From Apophysomyces variabilis (lineage: Eukaryota; Mucoromycota; Mucoromycetes; Mucorales; Mucoraceae): a DNA stretch of 53,962 nt. Where the stretch lies: contig MZZL01000010.1 in the NCBI GenBank assembly GCA_002749535.1, positions 1 through 53,962 on the forward strand, given 5' to 3'. Made by a program: the position numbers and the translations under genes. The notes beneath the pieces are model-generated. The model was not told where the DNA came from. It saw only the letters and a program-made list of their open reading frames with translations, and searched no databases. Below are positions 11,011-22,886 of the stretch, piece by piece (within the stretch, counting starts at the first letter, position 1; every line of letters begins with the position of its first letter).

Positions 11011-11789
11011 TTTTTTTATGTCAGCCGTTTTTTTTAATGCACGTGGTTTTCTCACTTAAGCTACCCTCCCGTCCGGTCCGCTGGAAACTATTCCCCAAAT
11101 AATGCTTCATTCTTTCAATTCCATGGAAAACCTTGTAATGTGTTTGGTGTCGATTCAGGACTAGTCTCCATTTCGAAGTCCAAAGGGTTATAAGAGTTGC
11201 TTGAACGTAATAGTATAGCAGCAGAGCCTCATAAACATTGTATGAAAACCAAATTTTACAAGGAAATTCTACTATCGAAAAGAACGAGGTACACATCCTC
11301 TGTATCTTCACCAGTTTTATTTGGTATACTCATTACATTCCCTTATCCATCCCTCGTCTAATTGGGTTCAATATCGTAATATAATTTATGAAATCCTACA
11401 TATGCATTTCCACAGTTTGGGTATGTTAAATGCCCAGCAAGAGAAATGTCCTGAAGTTGTATAAAATATTGATATTAGAGTTGTATTTCCCCACGGTACA
11501 AGTAATGTTCCGAAAAGGTTCTCTATTTTGGTCAAGTTGGCTTGCAAACACAGATGGTTTTATATGACATAAAGAACAAGTTCAGAACCCCTTTATTCTG
11601 CAAATGGTAAGGTTGCAAGCATGTATATATCAACTTCTCATCGGGCTTTGCTTGCAGAATTCGGTGCCATTACATTTCCTTTTCCACGGATGAAAAGTTT
11701 TTCCGACCAGCAGTCATCACTGCAGGAGAACAGATTTAATCACCGCTCCCGAGAGTGAGTGAGAGAGAGCGTGTCGAAATCAAAGCAAC
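11011..11789. other. Divergent promoter region between ACAD and JHD1
   Basis: 779 bp separating two divergent genes. I see no open frame with coding character and no clear TATA box. A GA-rich run (GAGTGAGTGAGAGAGAGCG) lies just upstream of the demethylase start, at about 11753-11771. Confidence 0.5.
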
Positions 11790-14110
11790 ATGGAGCAAAA
11801 CGCAGAGACATGCCCTTTCTGCATAGAAGGTCGGAAACACTTTGGGCTGTACGATACTTGGCTGCAGTGTGACGCATGTTCTATCTGGTATCATGCTGCC
11901 TGCTTGAAAATTTCCGAGCAAGACTGTGATCTAATCGAACGATACCATTGTCCGTCATGTTCTCCTAGTCGGGGACCCACTACCTGTGAGTTTGGGATTA
12001 CGTTTGTTAAGAAAAAAAACAAAGAGAAAAAACAAAACTGACGAACAAGAGTGAATAACAAGATAAACCACGACCCCGTAAATCCAGTCGAAGCCATGCT
12101 CGGTTAAATTACGCGGACTTGAACGAGGGCAAGACAGCGGATCAGAAGATCTGGGGAAAGATCCTGCGAGCAAAAATGTTTGCCAATGACCCCTTTAAAC
12201 GATATGCTGGAGAAGATGTGACTCTGGAATTAATAAAGCGAACGGGACTAAGGCAACCCTTCGTAGTCGAACAAGCAGAAGGAATGGACATGCAGATGCC
12301 AGACTCTGATATCACTGTCTATGATATTGCCCAGGCTGTTGGTAGGATCGCACTCCATCGTTTTGCAATATTGCAGATATACTTATAATAAGGTAAAATT
12401 TAATGCACTATTTAGGCGAAGATCGACCTGTTGAGGTGATTGGTAAATTTCCTTTTTTTTTCTTTTCTTCTGATGACCTACTGGTGTTCTTATCTGAAAC
12501 TGTCGCTTCATCTTCCTATTAGATGTGGCAACACAGGCTGAACTTCCAGGATGGACAATGGGGCGATGGGCAGCTTATTATCACAGTCCAGACAGAGACA
12601 GAATCCGAAACGTGATTAGTCTTGAAATAAGTGGTACGGATTTCGGAGATCGGATCAAGAGACCACGTATTGTCCGGTAAACAGAAAGAACAAGTCAAAT
12701 TACGAAAGTCTTGGCTTAATCTTTGAGGCGTAGAGAGATAGATTGGATTGATACGATGTGGCCAGCCGAACTAAAACCAAAGGAGTACCCAAAAGTACAG
12801 TTATATTGCCTCATGGGGACGAAAGATTCCTATACAGATTTGTAGGTTGCAAGCTTTCATGATCTGTTGAATCTACTCTAAGCTAATACTTGCATAGCCA
12901 TATCGATTTTGGTGGTAGTTCTGTAATAATCATCAATCACAACTTTTATTATTTCTAATGCTGTTTGAAAGGTCTTTTATCACATTTTGCATGGATCCAA
13001 GGTGTTTTACTTCATCGAACCAACGTCAAAAAATCTCAAGAAATATCAGAAATGGAGCTCATCACCCGATCAAAGCATAATATTTTTTGGAGACGAAGTG
13101 AAAGAGTGCTATGCTGTTCATCTAAAGGCGGGAAATACCATGTAAGATAGCAGAATCTCAGTGACTTTTTCCGATGAAGCTAACCTTTGCTCTTATGAAA
13201 TGTGTTTTACCAGGATCATTCCGACTGGATGGATACATGCAGTGTATACACCAGAGGATGCTGTCGTTATTGGGGGCAATTTCCTTCATGGTTACAATAT
13301 TGCAACTCAGTTGCAAATATATGATATTGAAGAGCGCACCAACGTTCCAGCAAAGTTTCGTTTTCCTTTCTATAAGCGCATCAACTGGTATGCAGCTTTG
13401 AAGTATGATGAGTTGCTTAAACGTAAGTAAATTGAAATACTACCGTAAAAGATGCTTGATTTGAACTCTAACTTGCCAGCTATATCCTAGGCAACCCATC
13501 GACTTTATCCCGTTATGAACTCCAAGGAATAGCAGCCTTGGTTCAATGGTTACACAAAGACGTAGTAAACGATCAAGCGACGAGCGAGCAGCGTAAATCC
13601 ATGCGAGCAGATATACCATCCAGTATCGTGGATCCTGTCGCGCTTATTAACAATATGATGCAAAATATCGGAAAAGCACTCGAGCAGGCACTCGAAAACG
13701 TGCAGAACAGCAAAACCAATAACCAGAAACGAAAAGCGCCTAAACTAATATTGAAGGTGAAACCTGAAAAGAGGAAAGAAGAGGAGGAGGAATACAAAGA
13801 CGATGAGATTGAATGGCCAGATGAAGAGATTCCGCAAGAAGACGAGGCGCTTGCTAGTGATGATGAAGAGTATCAACAAGAAGATGATGAAGAACTGCTA
13901 AAGAAAGAGAAAATGTCCAACAAACGGACAAAGGCGAAACGAACTAGCATTAAGATGGAACAAGATATGAATAGCCAGAGCAGTGATGACGATGATGGTC
14001 TTGGAACGAGGATCAAGAAAAGGCGAGGGCAGGTTTCCCGTGGCCATAAGCCCGTTCAAAGTAGCACAGTCAAGCAGCGATTAATGGAACGCATAATTAA
14101 ACGCCATTGA
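11790..14110 (+). CDS. JHD1: PHD-JmjC histone demethylase, JHD1/KDM2 type, 595 aa
   Basis: Nuclear Fe(II)/2-oxoglutarate lysine demethylase, most like JHD1/KDM2 (H3K36me1/2) or the related KDM7 group. The nine exons are 11790-11985, 12063-12341, 12416-12442, 12523-12676, 12734-12841, 12898-12922, 12972-13141, 13214-13422 and 13491-14110, giving 596 codons. A PHD finger occupies residues 8-60 (CPFC, CDAC, H, CPSC). The JmjC core has [11 protein letters not shown], where H256 and D258 bind iron, and [11 protein letters not shown] with the third ligand H328. The C-terminal 180 residues are low-complexity, acidic then basic, probably nucleic-acid or nucleosome contacts with nuclear localisation. 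Exon 3 is 27 nt. Exon 6 is only 25 nt and carries the iron-binding HxD. No F-box or CXXC domain is present. Confidence 0.92.
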
Positions 14111-14204
14111 TCATTGTCTTTGCTTTTATTGACGAAGTGTACATCATAATGATTATTATATGTCAAATGAACAAAACAAAATAACCTGGATAAACCGGAC
14201 AAAG

Positions 14205-14260
14205 ACTCCATAGCCTAATGGTCATGTTAGCTCATTGGCTGCATTGATTGAATCAATACA
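14205..14260 (+). other. Possible 5' part of the dispersed repeat, with a pol III A-box-like motif
   Basis: TAGCCTAATGG at about 14212-14222 matches the A-box consensus of tRNA-derived promoters. It lies directly 5' of the 107-bp repeat, which ends in an A run. A B-box-like word (GATTCAAGCTT) occurs about 115 bp later, further than usual. It does not fold as a tRNA. This is a weak hint that the repeat is a tRNA-derived SINE. Confidence 0.25.
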
Positions 14261-14367
14261 GTGTTTTACCTATTTGTTTGCGCATTTCTATTTCTCATTT
14301 GCGGACTGGGGATTCAAGCTTTTGCAGTAAATTTGCCAATGCCTTGCTATGATCCAATTGGAAAAAA
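14261..14367 (+). repeat. Dispersed repeat, copy 2
   Basis: Exact inverted match to 1-107, ending here in an A run (14362-14368). It lies 150 bp after the demethylase stop codon. Because the two copies are identical over 107 bp, the element is either recent or under conversion. Confidence 0.85.
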
Positions 14368-16427
14368 AGCTTATATTTTATTCGGCTTCCTCTGAAAAGT
14401 CATAACGTCTTGATTCATTTTTACTATTAACCTTCTTGACTCTTTCGTGCATACGCATGCGGTTTCGATTCTCTGTTAACATAATCTTGACTGTGCAACT
14501 TGGGAAACGATTCCATATACTTTAGAGTAATAAAATTGCACACTTGTTGTCTCAAGCTGCATCTTATCAAGCAATCGGCACCATTTGCTACGTTTACCCC
14601 AAAAAGAAATACCTCGTACCTACCTCTAGCTTTCAAGGAAATGCATCGACTTTCCAATGTCATGTGAATAACAATACATGATTTTGCAACAGATAATGTT
14701 TTCATGGCTTCATAAACTGATTCAAGCTATGAATTATAATGACGTTACGTTTTATCTTTCAGAGTCATCGCTTTGTCAACGTACGAGCAACTACTGGTCA
14801 ATTAAACGAATCCATATCTAGTAGCAGTCATTGTTCGAACGACATCTCAGGTTCCACGGAACTTGAGACATCGAATGACAACAACTTCCCTACCCGCGCG
14901 ACTACCCAAACATTAACGCGTTATAACATGACGCGTCCCTTCATTGATAAGGCGACGTGTTGTCCCTTTTCATCCTTTCTTTTGGCTTTATCTTTTGCTG
15001 CAGTTTCGATTAAATGATCTATTGATACCTTTGTCAATCCGACGTGTGACAAAACTACCTGGTAAGTCAAAGCGCACAGTCATGAAAAGGTTATCTAATC
15101 GCATGATTCTAGTATACTAGACCAATCTTCCATGTATGAAACCAGAAGAATACAGAATGACATGCTGGACTCTCAACAGAAGGTAATTTCCTACTACTAC
15201 AAGAATTATCATTTATTGACATTATCTTTTCCGGAAAATGCACACAATTATGAACAAAAAGTATGCACAAGGTATCTTTCAAGAGAAGCAATTGGGTGAA
15301 ACAAGGTACGACAAGATTGAATGTTGTTATTATTATGCAGCCATCTAATCTCAGGACACTATAGCTCTTGGACAACATATTACAAAATGCCTCTCATTGT
15401 ACACTCTGTTCTGGTCAATTGCAGCAAGCATCCGTCTCTGACAGCAAGGACAACATACACTTCCGGACATTCAAGACAACCTGAAACATTGGGTGATTTC
15501 GGACAGATGCAATCCAACAAAGCGGTAAGACAACAAACCAGACAAAATGCTATCATGATTCCTAATTTTTGAATTTTCTGTAATCTAACGGCATAGGCAA
15601 GCAAAACATTCTCTATTGGGTGGGTGGGTGGGCACTTTGTGCCGGACGTCAAATTCCCGGGCTTCTTTTCTTTTCGTGCTCACGCCCATCATGAATTTGG
15701 TGCGGCGTGGGCGCTCAGCCAGGTGCTGGGATACCCTTCGGGGGTAAGTAGAACACATCAATTATAGCACTCCCATTTACTAACCATGAATTATATTTCA
15801 CGCTACTCAAATGAATTTTGCGTCCACTGGAGGATTAAGTTCATGTAAGTAAAATGTACTGCCTGCATAAATCATTCACTAATGACGCATATTGTCTTAT
15901 CCTTTAGCGCAAACTTGGTTCTTTCATCGATGCAAAGTTTGTTTCAAAGTAGCGCAAAATATAATTCAATAAACAGTAGGATCAGACTTCACAGAAAAGC
16001 ATATAGGGCACAAGGTCACAAACTACTATGTACCCGCGGCCTCTAATCATGGTACAGCCTTCCGCTTGAAAAAATAAAATATACACATAGCAAACTTCCA
16101 TATGCAAAAATGACAAAGGATATTTTATGCAAAAGTTCAACGTGCTAATAAGATTCACTCGCTATGTGTCCGTGTAACAGAGTGCAATAGTCATTGTGGC
16201 TTCGACCGTGTATCGTATGTACCTGGAGCCAACACGGTCGAGTATCGCCTTATGCAAGTCGGTTCCGTCTGATCGGGATGTGAGTGTTCCATGTACCATT
16301 TTCTGCAGAATCTACGCAAAAAAGAAAACAAAGGCAGCAGAGCTTAATGGCATCGGTAGGGTACGGTGGCAGGTCTGATCATCGAGCGCAAGTCGTACTC
16401 GGCTTGTTTTTCTTTTTTCAAATGGGA
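14368..16427. other. 2.1 kb without a confident gene
   Basis: Several short frames next to plausible splice sites occur on the plus strand, but I could not chain them into a recognisable protein. Examples are an acceptor before 14761 followed by a Ser/Thr-rich frame to 15017; an acceptor before about 15446 opening QGQHTLPDIQDNLKHWV; and a strong donor GTAAGT after about 15745. A short Cys-containing frame (TWFFHRCKVCFKVAQN) follows near 15910. It could be a rapidly evolving gene, a decayed one, or chance. A G-quadruplex motif lies at 15618-15632. Confidence 0.35.
15618..15632 (+). other. G-quadruplex motif
   Basis: GGGTGGGTGGGTGGG: four G-triplets separated by single T loops, the most stable class of parallel quadruplex sequence. 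It stands out in an AT-rich surrounding. Confidence 0.7.
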
Positions 16428-17399
16428 TTAGGCATTCAAGCTCTCAATGGACTCTATCTCTTTTCGCAGCTGTTCTAATTCGTTCTCTTTTGCTGTAAGT
16501 TTCTGGGCTGCGTCCTTCATTCATAATCAATCAAACGCAATGAGGGAAGCTTTACTTCGTTTTTACCTGAAGAGCGGCCATGGCATGCCCATAGACTTGA
16601 TCATACTGTTCTGTTAAGCCATGATTGGATGTTAATGTTTTGGAAATGCAATCGTGTATAGAACGAGTCCTTAAGAACGAATAAGTGATCCTATTCCTGA
16701 CGATGATGGCGAAGGTACTTGTTTGATCATACCTGGCGGATGGATGAATTCCAGCGCTTGTGCTTGGTAGAAACTGTCGGTAGGCAAGGGTGCTTTCCGT
16801 CATGTTGATCACGTTGACAGGTATTGACAAGGTATTGAAGTCCCAAAAATGATAGTCATAAATGTGAGTGGATCCACCGTCTGCTGGAAACGACGTAATG
16901 ATTGCCATACATCGAAAGCCAGCCTTTGTGAGGTTCAAATCATGCATAATTTGACGTTCCCGAACGGATAAAGCTAAGGTAGTTTGTCGTCTAAACCGAA
17001 AATAACCAACTACGTTACCGCCTACATAGCGTTGTTGTTCTTCAAGCACGCGGCTATTGATGGATCCTTGGCCATCGTAAGGCAGTGGTAGATGGTCGGA
17101 AAGACAATGGTACCCCTGGATGACTTTGAAAGCACCATTACGCATCTGAAGCTTACCAATGCCGCCACGTACCTAGAAAACGTTCTACTTGTTGTACTTG
17201 CTCGTCGGAAACATCGTCCATGACTTCAGTGGTTTTGACGATTCCACTCCCGATCAAGAAACCTTCCTAACTAATTGGTTTAGCAAGACGGCAAGGAAGT
17301 GTATCTTGTTTAACTTGCGATGTCTGTACGCGCATTTGCACACTCATATAGTAGAGAAGCCAAAACGGTTCCACTGATTCGAACGGTGGCATCCACCAT
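16428..17399 (-). CDS. Abraxas-like MPN- protein (BRISC/BRCA1-A scaffold family), 272 aa
   Basis: Scaffold of K63-deubiquitinase complexes (Abraxas 1/2 family). Exons are 17315-17399, 17173-17262, 16567-17123 and 16428-16514, summing to 273 codons. The N-terminus MVDATVRISGTVLASLLYEC followed by FLIGS matches the Abraxas opening (SGFVLGAL ... GFLLG). NVVGYFRFRRQTTLALSVRE corresponds to the family hallmark VxGWYxFRRxxxxxxSxRE. No JAMM zinc ligands (HxH...D) are visible, as expected for the inactive MPN- partner of BRCC36. The last exon, reached by an intron after AALQ, encodes a heptad-rich coiled coil ending SIESLNA, which in the animal proteins pairs with BRCC36. It is shorter than human Abraxas 2 and lacks the long C-terminal tail. 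Confidence 0.8.
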
Positions 17400-18441
17400 G
17401 AATAAATAGGATTCTATTCCCCAGAGTGAGGGCCTCGATGCAGTAAGAACTCGGACGACAGCTTGATTCTGTTCTCCGATGGCTGTCACCTGTCTCCTCA
17501 TTATGACATATGCAGCTGATGCAACCTAACGCCTTTAATACTATAGACTTTATATCTTTACTAAGTAGGCGGGACGACCTGGCCAATGGGTGCGCTAAAT
17601 CAACATCGTTGCTAAAGCAGCACGATAGGATAGCATATGTTGTACATTTCTAGTCTCAGCATACAATGCGCAATCTCCTGTTACGAGCGAACCATACAAT
17701 TACCTAGACGGGCAAAATCCAGAAATAAAAATTGCCCCACAGCTTCAATAATCTATGGCGAAAATGCTAATCGATCCATTTCCTTTATCTGAGCCATCTA
17801 TACTCTTGCTTCTTTCATTATACACAAACTAGTTACTGCATCCTTCCAAAAACAAAAAAAACCAACTGTGGCCATAGTCAACTACCACGTGTTACGTGCT
17901 TCTCCGGTTTTGATACATGTCGTTTACAGAATAGATTAACCAGAAACCAGCTTGTAGTAACCTATGAGACGATCTGATCGCCGTGATTTACCAGCCTGCT
18001 AACTTTCACCTAGATTGAAGACTTGATAGCTTATTTCGGATCAGACGTAAAGAAACATTGACAGCGACCGATCCACGATGTATACGTTTCGTTCGCTTTG
18101 AAACAAGATGAGATCAGAGATAGCTTTGCAAACTCCTCCATTTTTCCGTCCAAAGAAAAAAAAACTAACCAGCGTGTACCTCACGTAGAATACGCGGCTG
18201 ATGATGGTCTTTAAAAAGAGAAATATGTATTAACGTAAATTAAAGTGAGGTACCCGCCTCAAACCCTACGGTTGAACTGTAGTATTAGAGCATTGGATGG
18301 TAATCCATAAAACTGTCGTTGGTGTAGCTGTGCGTGGGATGCAATCGCATTCCAATGCTCTGTATTTCCCCTTCTAAGACGCATTGATTTATCGTCGATC
18401 CCGATTTCTTCCTTCAAGATGTCTTGATTGCAGGCAGTTGA
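17400..18441. other. Intergenic, no gene seen
   Basis: About 1 kb between the Elongin A stop and the Abraxas-like start, both on the minus strand. Short frames only. The sequence is AT-rich with no repeats I could recognise. Confidence 0.4.
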
Positions 18442-19568
18442 TCAATGGGGTGCCAAAGCGGATTTAACGTGTATACTTACATTATATAAGCTTTTCTTGT
18501 GTTTTTTCCGCGGTTCATCAATAATGGATGGGGGCGGTCGCATCAATGGAGGTGGCGGTTTATGTGGAGATGAGGTATGATAGATTGCATGATAAGACTG
18601 GTAAGCCCTTGATCGAGCTGACAGGGGCTTTGGCATATTGATAACTTTGCTCGTAGGCATGGGAGGGTTTTGCTTTTGCGGTCGTCTGGCCACTGGCGTA
18701 TTGTAGATCGCGTTTCTGCTCAATATATAAGACCACAATACTTAGCATGTAAACACATCTGCTTACGTTCGTTCCGCTGCTTTTCGTGATTCCCGAAATA
18801 TCTTGCTAGTTCGTGTTTCCTCTATTAAAATATCATATAAGCCCGTCGTTCTTTCTCCAACTCTGTTCCTTACTTGTAGTATTAAACCCCCTTCCATGCG
18901 ATGGTACAGCTCCTTTAAGCACTTTTATAGATCGCGCAGCCCTCTCATCCTGGATCTTGTTATATTGATTTTTTATCTTCTCGCTCACAATTCGTTTTTT
19001 CCTTTCATTCTCTTCAAAACGTTTCTATAAGATGGACAATATATAATTAAACGAACAAAGTTTTAAGTATGAATTATTTACCAGGTATAACTGTCGCCAC
19101 GTCCTGGGGTCTTGATGCTGTCCTTCATTGTAAGCTTGACGTATATCCGAATAATACAGACAATGTGCTAACCACAGTTCTAGACATATAGTATGCATTA
19201 AACACCGAGACCACTAAATTTGACAACTCTATACCGTCCGAGTCAGGAATTAAATGCTTCAGATTTTAGTTCAAGTTAGCAACGGATATTAAATATTTAT
19301 CCGTAAGACTTACTGGGTTGGCTCGCTCGATCCGATAGAGCTGTTTTGGAGTCGCTTTTCGCAAAGGCTCTTTTAACAAGGCATATGGCACACTGCCGAC
19401 GTCTGTAAGTGCTGGTAACAAAGCAAAGTGTTCCTTCCTTCAGTTTTCATCTTGTATGACTTCACCATTTCAACTCCATTCAAGATAAACTTGTCTGTAC
19501 TCACCATCCAAGAACTTTGAAAGCGTTTCTTGTGAAATGGCAACTAGAGATTTAACTTGGTTGGGCAT
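18442..19568 (-). CDS. ELA1: Elongin A, 250 aa
   Basis: Elongin A, the RNA polymerase II-associated protein that forms a ubiquitin ligase with Elongin B/C and a cullin (Ela1 in yeast). Exons are 19505-19568, 19314-19402, 19235-19256 (22 nt), 19082-19179, 18874-19024, 18767-18821 and 18442-18715, totalling 251 codons. The first part is the BC-box/F-box-like segment (LCCVEMPNQVKSLVAISQETL, then DVGSVPYALLKEPLRKATP, KQLYRIERANP). SDELWLAHC and DPRTWRQLYL are hallmarks of the Elongin A domain. A basic coiled region and a Pro/Lys-rich tail follow. The frame is open upstream of the ATG at 19568 as far as an acceptor (LCCVE), so a short 5' coding exon may be missing. The tail may also continue past a donor-like GTAAGT at 18476. 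Confidence 0.88.
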
Positions 19569-20611
19569 TTCCACACAACACAGCTATGGAAGGGAAAAAA
19601 AGCCAAGTTCATTGCACTCAGAAAACAACGCCCGAATTGGCATTGGCATACTTAATTCGTCATATGTTTTATTTAATTTCAGCTATCTACAAAAGAACTT
19701 GGGCAAATAATCAATTAATTTGGTCAACTCAATACATGCTGTACTAAGCACCGATTCAGCATATTTAGATTTTGAACGTATGAGCTGTTATTTCTATCCT
19801 CAAACCCAATGCTAAGGCCATGTTTGCCTAAGCATTTAGCTAAAAAGTCGAAATTTCTTTAACTTTCAGTGTTACCCTTTCCTCTTATTTTAGAAGCTGA
19901 CGTAATAGCTAGAAGATCAAACGAAATTTGTGACACACAGCAAATGTCGAATGAACATTTTAGCCTTATCTTCTGGAGGTGGAGCAGAAAGAAGGAGTAA
20001 TGTATAGTTCAGATCTCAACATAAGCGACAATGCACTGAATCACCGTAGCCATCTTTTTTTCCCACAATTTGATTTGCAATCCCGGAATTGCATTGCCAT
20101 GCACAACGTAAACTAACGGTGCGCAGTTTAGATCGTCTTAAAAGTCTATTGGAGATAGTGCCACCACTTGGGTTGTGCAAAGGGTCGGACAGCGTTACAG
20201 GCTAAGCATATAGGGTGCTATCTCACATGACTTGCTGTTTCCTACTTCCTTTCCGCTTTGGGAAACGGTTAAATGAGAAAAAGAAAGGATAGTAATGACG
20301 GGTTCATTTCGAAACCTGGCACGTTCCATTTCTAAAACGTTTTTATCACAATATTAAGCAGCTATACTTATATTGCGAGGAAACGGAGGTGTCAAGGCAT
20401 AACTCTCGAATTGTCTCCAACATATATAATCCTCTTAATAGTCTATCACTTGAGCAGACCAACTTTTTAATATCTGAATTTGAAGTTGCGACTTGTCAAC
20501 ATTTTCTACTTGCGAAAAAATCAGCAGAGGCTGTATGTTCCACGGGTATGGTAACGCAGCAGACAACCAGGCTATCATTGCGCGATACATGCTACGGTTT
20601 CAGCAGCGTCC

Positions 20612-20923
20612 ATGTTGGTCAATCCGTCTGGCGAAGGCGTCTGGAAGCGGTTAGCGAAGAGAAGCAGACAGGAGTACCTGGCTATCGAAGATGTCTTAAA
20701 GAAGGAGGATGGTAGTTGACCATTCATTCCGTACGACGTCGAACAAAAACTTGGCAAAACGAGACTGTAATTGAACAACTCATATCTAGACGATGAATCA
20801 GACAACAAGAAGAAAAATGACCAGTATCACGCAAAGCTCCTGTAATGCGAGGGAAAAGCTGCAAGCGAAAAGGCCGAGATGGATGCACGACACAAGTGGA
20901 TAGGCTTCTTACGCCGATGTTGA
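20612..20923 (+). pseudogene. Spliced coding remnant with an in-frame stop
   Basis: Starting at the ATG at 20612 the frame reads MLVNPSGEGVWKRLAKRSRQ and ends exon 1 at 20711 with a GT donor. An acceptor at 20788-20789 continues the frame (DDESDNKKKNDQYHAKLL), then hits a stop at 20843. The same frame resumes to a second stop at 20921 (SEKAEMDARHKWIGFL). The composition is protein-like and charged, but there is no recognised domain and no complete gene. It is probably a decayed or truncated gene; a small real gene ending at 20843 is the alternative. Confidence 0.35.
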
Positions 20924-21143
20924 GTAAGTGTCATTGAATGATTATGGAATGTTTGTTTTATTGCCCTCAAATTCAAAATGATACATGCATCTTGCATTTG
21001 CTTGGACAGGAGCTAGGCGTGGCGTTGTCAATGTCTATAGATACGTATGAAGAATGGAATCATTATGGTCTGTTAGCGTTAAGCTCAGTTTTATCAGACT
21101 CGTCAGGAGAATCCGCGAGATGCGAATTTATTTTTTTGGGAAA

Positions 21144-21379
21144 TATAGTACATCCTTAGCATAAAAGTCCTTTTCCAGCCCGATTGTTCTGTTTCAGAAC
21201 AGCTGGATTGTAAAACGTTGTACATAGTGGATTGTATCTACAAGCAAATCAGGAAAAACAGACCAAAACAAGCAAAGGTCCGTTTTGTCGTTGGCTTTGG
21301 TGGTACGAGGTGGCGCCATATCCTCTGTCGTGCTGAAGGAGAAAGGATTAGGAAGCACTTGTACTCGCTGAGATAGCAC
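21144..21379 (+). pseudogene. Open coding-like segment without a start
   Basis: A frame of about 78 codons, open from after a stop to 21379, includes KQAKVRFVVGFGGTRWRHIL and a basic tail. It has no Met and no matching partner exon. The VVGFG...G pattern recalls the strand before the second RuvC segment in Fanzor/TnpB-like proteins, but that resemblance is faint. I treat it as a possible relic of a mobile-element gene. Confidence 0.2.
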
Positions 21380-22759
21380 CTGAAACAAGTCCAAAAAAGT
21401 CGGGATTAAGCAGTTTAACCAATCAGACTAGAGGTGCTTCTATAGAAGGGATGCATTCTCATTAAGGATATCTACAAACTATAATAGGTAAATAAAGCTG
21501 TTTTCGACTTAGATACGCGATGGGATCTAGAAAAGGTTCAACAAGAATATTCCACTGGAAAACGATAGTTTCAATGCAGAGATGTCATCATTCGATCTAT
21601 CAAAGAAATAGAGAGCACATAGCGGGAAGGCAAAATAAGATATAATCAAGCAGCTGCAGTGCTGTAGTTATACACAGCGTTGTGAAGCTATGGATGACAA
21701 AAAGCAACGCATAGGTTACACGGCGCATTCTGCCTCCTTACTCCAACCATTCAGATCAAAAAAATAAAAATATCCAAACATTCTCTGGATTCTCAAGATC
21801 AAATGATACTCACAAACAAGCTTGATACAACTTGATCGTGCATGCACTTCATTTTCCTTTGACAAAAATATACAGACAATTTAACATAACAAATACTGAT
21901 AAGGATCTGTTTATATTTGTATGCGGCTATCTGCTCCGTCTTGCAGAATGGATGCAGATATACATCGTAAGAATCTACGTATTTAGTCTATCAGCAAGAA
22001 TAAAATCAAACGAAGCCTTTGATGAGAGAACATATCTTATGTAGGGCAATTCAGGCTCTGAATGTAGTACCAAATCCTTATATAGGAACGAAAAGCTGTG
22101 TCCGCTTGCGCAGTGTAACGAAAAAGGCAGAGAGGTCAGGTACAATCCCTGGGATATCTCAACAAAACTTTGTGGACTATCAAGGAGTAACCCTGGTAAC
22201 CAACAAAGTTTTGTTAAGCTTCTCCTATTTTCCTTTTGTCTGGCTGTTAGATAGGCCATACTATAAACGCAAAAGCAAACAAGAATCAGCATAGCCTCAA
22301 GACGAAGAGCGTACTAGAAACCAGCCAATAGCATTCATACATCTCTTTGGAAACACGGTTTTTAATCCGTTTGTATGTCTCTGCGAGTTAAGGTCAATTT
22401 GGCAAACCGATTGTAACTGAGATGGACCAAAATCTTACAAAAAGATCACAATGGCACACAGCTCTTTCCCGAATAGGTGTGCCATTTTTCGTGATCCAAA
22501 AGAAAATAGAATTTCCTGACGTTTGAACTGGCTCCCAGGCTACATATGGCAAATCAAAGTGGTTTTGAGGAAAATTTAGCTTATTTAGCAATGATATTCT
22601 GCGAAGTGTTAATCAGACACGGAAGTATCTTTGTTGCTCAGACCCAATGACGGAAAAGTTTAAGGTGCCACTACGAAAAATTGCGTGCTTGTGGCGGACA
22701 TACTAGGATCCGACCACTGTCACTGGAAGGCGTCATTTATCAGCTGCATTCCTGATGAT

Positions 22760-22766
22760 TATAAAA
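22760..22766 (+). promoter_or_regulatory. TATA box of first OPT gene
   Basis: TATAAAA, about 120 bp upstream of the start codon at 22887, followed by a pyrimidine-rich leader. Confidence 0.5.
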
Positions 22767-22886
22767 GCATCCTCTCCGCTAACCTTTCAAAAACATCAAT
22801 CGCATCCTAATTCATTTCTCCTTCTATTTTCCTCCTGATTTCCTTTCCATTTTTATTTATCACAGTTATAGCTTAATATTTATTCC

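Larger units (their letters stand above)
19569..22886. other. 3.3 kb gene-poor region
   Basis: No intact gene seen on either strand. It contains coding-like remnants at 20612-20923 and 21144-21379 (listed separately) and a TATA box for the downstream transporter at 22760-22766. The rest is AT-rich. Confidence 0.45.

Noticed and set aside
14205..14340. tRNA gene with an A-box at about 14212
   Set aside because: No matching acceptor or anticodon stems, the B-box-like word is poor and too far away; kept only as a possible SINE hint.
17310..17501. Upstream in-frame start for the Abraxas-like gene at 17501
   Set aside because: The family begins about six residues before SGxVLxxL, matching the ATG at 17399; the extra residues look like untranslated sequence.
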